From contig JAWLCL010000006.1 in assembly GCA_041687255.1 (NCBI GenBank), forward strand, positions 186,001-250,000: a stretch of DNA of 64,000 nt, given 5' to 3'. Positions 60,263 to 64,000 of this stretch are shown piece after piece. The DNA is from Mariniphaga sp041687255. Lineage in GTDB: Bacteria > Bacteroidota > Bacteroidia > Bacteroidales > Prolixibacteraceae. Both the position numbers and the translations under genes were made by a program. Below the pieces are notes generated by a model that had not been told where the DNA came from, did not search any database, and saw only the letters and a program-made list of their open reading frames with translations. Position 1 is the stretch's first letter. Each line of letters begins with the position of its first letter.

Positions 60263-61004
60263 ATCCTTCTCCTAATTCAATATTATTTTGTTTATCAATA
60301 ATTTCCAGTATCTCACTGCGTGTAAGAACCTTCACATTGGTAATAATCATATCCTCTTCAAGGAAATCACCATACTGATTACATTCTTCAACTACATTGC
60401 TAAAAACCTGTTTTATATCGCAGGTAACCGGCAACAAAACCTGTGCAGAACTGAATCCTTCCGAAAAATCAATGGTTTCGAATTCACCTTCATCAGCTTT
60501 AAGAGCAAAAACAAGTTCATCTTTCAGCAACTTCTGTTGGGTGGCAGAAAGCAAGCCGTTCCTGTCACGGTTTATAAAAACCACGTAATACCTCAGCTTT
60601 TTATCTTTACCTCCAAGTCCTGTAGAAATAAAATACTGCTTTTCATCAAGAAGGGAAGTTTGAAGCAGCATCCGGTTTTCCTGAAAGGCAAGAACCGCCC
60701 AACTGCGCATTTCTTTCTTCGCATGTTTAAGAAACTTTTCAATCATGCGGTAAGCTTTCACATCATCAACACCAGCCAGACCGACTAAAATTTCCTTTTT
60801 GACATCTCTATCCGTATCACGCGAAAATAACTTTTCTCCTTCTGCCAGATAATCTTTTTCCTCCCTTCTCTCTTTCATCAACTTCGAATGTTCAAAATAT
60901 GCCATCTGTACATCTAAGTCAATCTGTTCTTCAAGGATGTTGAAGTTTTCAGGCAAATCGTCAAAAATTTTCTGAATATCGTTATATATGTTTTCGTCTT
61001 CCAT
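60237..61004 (-). CDS. Conserved hypothetical protein with HEAT-like segment
   Basis: 255 residues, acidic, soluble. Residues about 60-110 (EILVGLAGVDDVKAYRMIEK, then KKEMRSWAVLAFQENRML) look like one HEAT-type helical pair. The second half (KYFISTGLGGKDKKLRYYVV-like strands) is mixed alpha/beta. I recognise no named family. It is coupled to the thiamine-binding-type gene and divergent from feoAB (143 bp). Confidence 0.75.
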   Translation of the reverse strand: MEDENIYNDIQKIFDDLPENFNILEEQIDLDVQMAYFEHSKLMKERREEKDYLAEGEKLFSRDTDRDVKKEILVGLAGVDDVKAYRMIEKFLKHAKKEMRSWAVLAFQENRMLLQTSLLDEKQYFISTGLGGKDKKLRYYVVFINRDRNGLLSATQQKLLKDELVFALKADEGEFETIDFSEGFSSAQVLLPVTCDIKQVFSNVVEECNQYGDFLEEDMIITNVKVLTRSEILEIIDKQNNIELGEGFEDGLEDE

Positions 61005-61087
61005 TAAATCATTTTAGACAACAAAAGTAAACAGAAGTTATTACATTAAGAAAATTAAAAACTATTATTAAATAAAAGGAAAATAAA

Positions 61088-61095
61088 TATCTTTG
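61088..61095 (+). promoter_or_regulatory. TATCTTTG -7 box of feoAB
   Basis: A TAnnTTTG match 53 nt upstream of the feoAB start. No clear Fur-type box was seen, and the -33 region reads TTA. Confidence 0.4.
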
Positions 61096-61147
61096 CAGTC
61101 TTATTTTTATTTGATTTAAATTAACAGAGGAAGGGAACACATCTGAA

Positions 61148-63613
61148 GTGAAGTTGAGTGAAGTTAAATACAAGGAAACTGTTGTTATAACCAAAATACT
61201 TGGTCATGGCTCTTTCAGGAGACGCATATCGGAAATGGGATTTGTGAAAGGGAAAGAGATCAAGGTAATTAAAAATGCTCCGTTTAACGGTCCTTTTGAA
61301 TTTAAGATTCTGGATTACAACGTCTCCTTGCGCAAAACGGAAGCTGATTTGATAGAGGTGGTACCGGTAAAGGAATTTGACCAGTCGATAAATGGAAGTT
61401 ATCTTGGTACTATTGAACGGAATATAAACCTGATAAATCAGTCGGAAAGAACACGTACAATAAACATCGCCCTTGTTGGTAATCCTAATTGTGGTAAAAC
61501 AACACTGTTTAATTTTATCTCAAAGTCCAAGGAAAAAGTAGGAAATTACAGCGGAGTAACTATCGATATAAAAAAGGCAAATCTAAAGGCAAAGGGTTAT
61601 TCCTTTAATTTTTACGATCTGCCGGGTACCTATAGCCTTACTGCCTATTCAAACGAAGAAATTTTTGTAAGAAAATTTATCTATGAACAGACACCCGATA
61701 TCGTCATAAATGTCATTGACTCAACCAACCTGGAAAGAAATCTTTTTCTCACCACCCAACTTATTGACATGGATTTAAGGATCGTTGGAGCCTTAAATAT
61801 GTACGATGATCTGGAACGAAAAAATATAAAATTTAAAATTGATGAACTTTCAAAACTGTTGGGAATGCCATTTGTACCAACCATCAGTTCCAAAGGTGTC
61901 GGACTCGATGAATTAATTGATAAGGTTATTGAAGTTTTTGAAGGGAAAGATACCGTTACCCGGCATGTACATATTAATTACGGTAAAGACATTGAGGCTT
62001 CCATACAAAAAGTTGCACAAAGGGTAAGGGAAGATAAACCGGTTACCGATAAAATTTCCTCCAGGTTTCTGTCACTTAAGCTGCTTGAAAAAGATCCTCA
62101 CGTTCATGAATTATTGGCTGACTATAAAAACTATGCTGATATCAAAAGAACCACTGAACAGGAAATCAAGAAAATAGAATCCTTAAAGAATGAAAGTAGT
62201 GAAACGGTAATTACCGATGCCAAATATGGATTTATAACCGGAGCATTAAAGGAAACTTTCAAAAATCCATACAGGAAGCAACGATCACGTTCTGAAAAGA
62301 TAGATGATGTTCTGACCAACAAATTCCTGGGTTTCCCAATATTCGTGGCCATATTGTTTGTAATGTTTTATTCAACATTTAATTTGGGTTCATATCCAAT
62401 GGACTGGATAGATATGGGGATAGTGGCCCTGGGAGATTTAATTTCGGGAATTATGCCTGATGGGATGTTAAAGGACTTGTTGGTGAAGGGCATAATTAAT
62501 GGTGCAGGTAGTGTGTTGGTTTTTCTTCCAAACATACTAATCCTGTTCTTTTTCATTTCCCTGCTTGAAGAATCGGGATATATGGCGCGTGCCGCATTTA
62601 TCACCGATAATATCATGCACCGTTTCGGGCTTCACGGGCGTTCATTTATACCACTTATCATGGGATTTGGCTGCAATGTACCGGCAATAATGGCGACGCG
62701 TACGATGCGAAACAGGGGTCAGCGCCTGCTAACAATGATGATAGTTCCGTTTATGTCGTGCAGTGCACGACTGCCGGTTTATATACTTATCATTTCAGCC
62801 TTTTTTCAAAAATATGAAGCCCTTATTTTAATAGGTATTTATGCCGTTGGAATTCTATTTGCATTTATCACTGCACAGGTGTTGAATACAATGGTTTTCA
62901 AAAAGAAGGAAATCCCGTTTGTAATGGAACTCCCGTCCTACCGGTTACCCACCATTCGAAATATTTTGTATCACATGTGGGATAAAACCCGGCACTATTT
63001 GAAGAAGATAGGAACTGTGATTTTGCTTGGAGTCATTATTATATGGGCATTGGAATATTTTCCTCAGGAGACGGAAAAAACCGACAGCTATGAGGCCCAA
63101 ATTGAAAACATAAGCCAAAATGATGATTTAAATCCTGTTCAAAAGGAGGAATTAATCACCGCTGTAGAACAACAGATGGAATCCGATCGGTTAATTAATT
63201 CTTACCTGGGAAGAATAGGACAAGGGATAGAACCAGTTATGCGCCCCCTGGGATTTGACTGGAAGATGAGCATCAGCCTTGTAGCCGGATTGCCTGCAAA
63301 AGAAATTGTAATCAGTACAATGGGTGTGATTTACCAGAGCAATGATGAAGAATCAACGGTGAACCTCCAAAACAGGCTGAAGAATGAAGAGTATACTCTG
63401 GGAGAAAATGCCGGAGAAAAAGTATTTACGACTCCTGTGGCATTGGCTTTTCTGGTATTTATCCTGCTTTATTTCCCATGTGTAGGAGTGGTTGCTACAA
63501 TAAAAAACGAGTCTGAATCGTGGGGATGGGCTGCTTTCGTTGTTATTTATACCACGGCACTTGCCTGGATTATGGCTTTTATCGTTTATAATGTTGGCAA
63601 TTTATTTACCTGA
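61148..63613 (+). CDS. feoB: Fused ferrous iron transporter FeoA-FeoB
   Basis: 821 residues. Residues 1-75 are a FeoA SH3-like domain (LGHGSFRRRISEMGFVKGKE). From about 95 comes the FeoB G domain: G1 GNPNCGKTTLFN, G2 region YSGVTIDIK, G3 DLPGTYSL, G4 NMYDD. The helical linker follows (about 260-390), then the membrane part with two Gate motifs (GFGCNVPAIMATRTM and VAGLPAKEIVIS). It imports Fe(II), which fits anaerobic or low-oxygen life. The ATG at 61148 follows the promoter box. A small Cys-rich partner begins one base after its stop. Confidence 0.95.
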   Translation: MKLSEVKYKETVVITKILGHGSFRRRISEMGFVKGKEIKVIKNAPFNGPFEFKILDYNVSLRKTEADLIEVVPVKEFDQSINGSYLGTIERNINLINQSERTRTINIALVGNPNCGKTTLFNFISKSKEKVGNYSGVTIDIKKANLKAKGYSFNFYDLPGTYSLTAYSNEEIFVRKFIYEQTPDIVINVIDSTNLERNLFLTTQLIDMDLRIVGALNMYDDLERKNIKFKIDELSKLLGMPFVPTISSKGVGLDELIDKVIEVFEGKDTVTRHVHINYGKDIEASIQKVAQRVREDKPVTDKISSRFLSLKLLEKDPHVHELLADYKNYADIKRTTEQEIKKIESLKNESSETVITDAKYGFITGALKETFKNPYRKQRSRSEKIDDVLTNKFLGFPIFVAILFVMFYSTFNLGSYPMDWIDMGIVALGDLISGIMPDGMLKDLLVKGIINGAGSVLVFLPNILILFFFISLLEESGYMARAAFITDNIMHRFGLHGRSFIPLIMGFGCNVPAIMATRTMRNRGQRLLTMMIVPFMSCSARLPVYILIISAFFQKYEALILIGIYAVGILFAFITAQVLNTMVFKKKEIPFVMELPSYRLPTIRNILYHMWDKTRHYLKKIGTVILLGVIIIWALEYFPQETEKTDSYEAQIENISQNDDLNPVQKEELITAVEQQMESDRLINSYLGRIGQGIEPVMRPLGFDWKMSISLVAGLPAKEIVISTMGVIYQSNDEESTVNLQNRLKNEEYTLGENAGEKVFTTPVALAFLVFILLYFPCVGVVATIKNESESWGWAAFVVIYTTALAWIMAFIVYNVGNLFT

Positions 63614-63614
63614 T

Positions 63615-63866
63615 ATGTTGCAGGAAATCATTACATATACCATTATAGCAGTAGCTGTTGGCATGGCTTTGTGGAAAATGTATAAAAAATTGGCGGGTAA
63701 AAAAAAGAAACCCAAAAAAAATAACAGTGCATCTTTGTCTGCACCCCACAACTGTTCCGATTGTATTGCAAATTGTTCTTTACGTGATGCTGTCCCTGCT
63801 GTGAGAGTTGAAAATGAAGAGCTTTGCGAAACAACTGTAAAAAAGAAACCGGATTCCCAAAACTGA
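63615..63866 (+). CDS. FeoB-associated Cys-rich membrane protein
   Basis: 83 residues from MLQEIITYTIIAVAVGMALW (one membrane helix), then a Lys-rich stretch (KKLAGKKKKPKKN) and a Cys motif NCSDCIANCSLRD with a later Cys (ELCETT). It starts one base after feoB. Such proteins occur downstream of feoB in many anaerobes and probably assist iron uptake. The longer frame from 63540 overlaps feoB and is not used. Confidence 0.82.
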   Translation: MLQEIITYTIIAVAVGMALWKMYKKLAGKKKKPKKNNSASLSAPHNCSDCIANCSLRDAVPAVRVENEELCETTVKKKPDSQN

Positions 63867-64000
63867 CCACCTTCATCACCGAATACTCTAAGTTGAAACT
63901 TACCTGTTTTCATTAACTTCATCAGCTTATTATTTAATAACAATCACCAACATTTTCAATAAGAGTCAACGGCTTATTACTCTGATCCATGATCCGGTTA

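Overview
The window looks like a chromosomal segment of a member of the Bacteroidota, probably a Marinilabiliales/Prolixibacteraceae-like anaerobe or facultative anaerobe; the family placement is inference. The support is a 1582-residue secreted metalloprotease ending in a type IX secretion sorting domain, TAnnTTTG-type promoters, ribosomal genes without obvious Shine-Dalgarno sequences, a FeoA-FeoB fusion and many secreted proteins typical of this phylum. The content is mostly chromosomal housekeeping; no phage, integrase, IS element or CRISPR array was seen.

Layout. 1-7.0 kb: end of a YitT/DUF2179 gene, a patatin-type surface phospholipase with its own barrel, a PAS histidine kinase, a DsrE-like protein, a macrodomain protein, DoxX and TauE/SafE membrane proteins. 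7.5-11.0 kb (minus strand): a four-gene operon whose first two genes closely fit EanB and EanA, the polysulfide-dependent anaerobic route to ergothioneine. 11.2-15.2 kb: an atypical LuxR-type regulator, a gene-poor 1.2 kb stretch with repeat remnants, and a CBS/CGL-type transsulfuration pair. 15.3-21.3 kb: a repeat protein fused to a catalytically degenerate GH16-like domain, a nucleoside phosphorylase, a SirB1-like protein, small membrane proteins and a Tat-exported TIM-barrel protein. 21.4-38.7 kb (minus): the str-S10-spc-alpha ribosomal supercluster from rpsL to rplQ, including fusA, secY, infA and rpoA, with no map or tuf gene inside.

39.0-47.6 kb is the most interesting part. A hybrid kinase (HisKA-HATPase-REC-HPt) converges on a sigma-54-dependent NtrC-type response regulator. 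Next to it are four monocistronic genes for secreted, acidic PepSY-like proteins, one of them enlarged to 702 residues with ten PQEQ-type repeats. Upstream of all four lies the same 35-36 bp motif containing a GTAGA-N5-TCTAC dyad. About 117-123 bp further toward each gene is a TGGCAC/T -24-like element. Each gene is followed by its own hairpin terminator. This reads as a self-contained two-component, enhancer and sigma-54 regulon controlling a family of exported proteins of unknown role.

48-52 kb: an HlyD adaptor and a C39-peptidase ABC exporter, with a four-helix-bundle gene inserted between them. 52.8-64 kb: GAPDH, a small membrane protein, the M6/LRR/PKD metalloprotease, tRNA-Arg(ACG), two small conserved genes, and feoAB with its small Cys-rich partner at the right edge.
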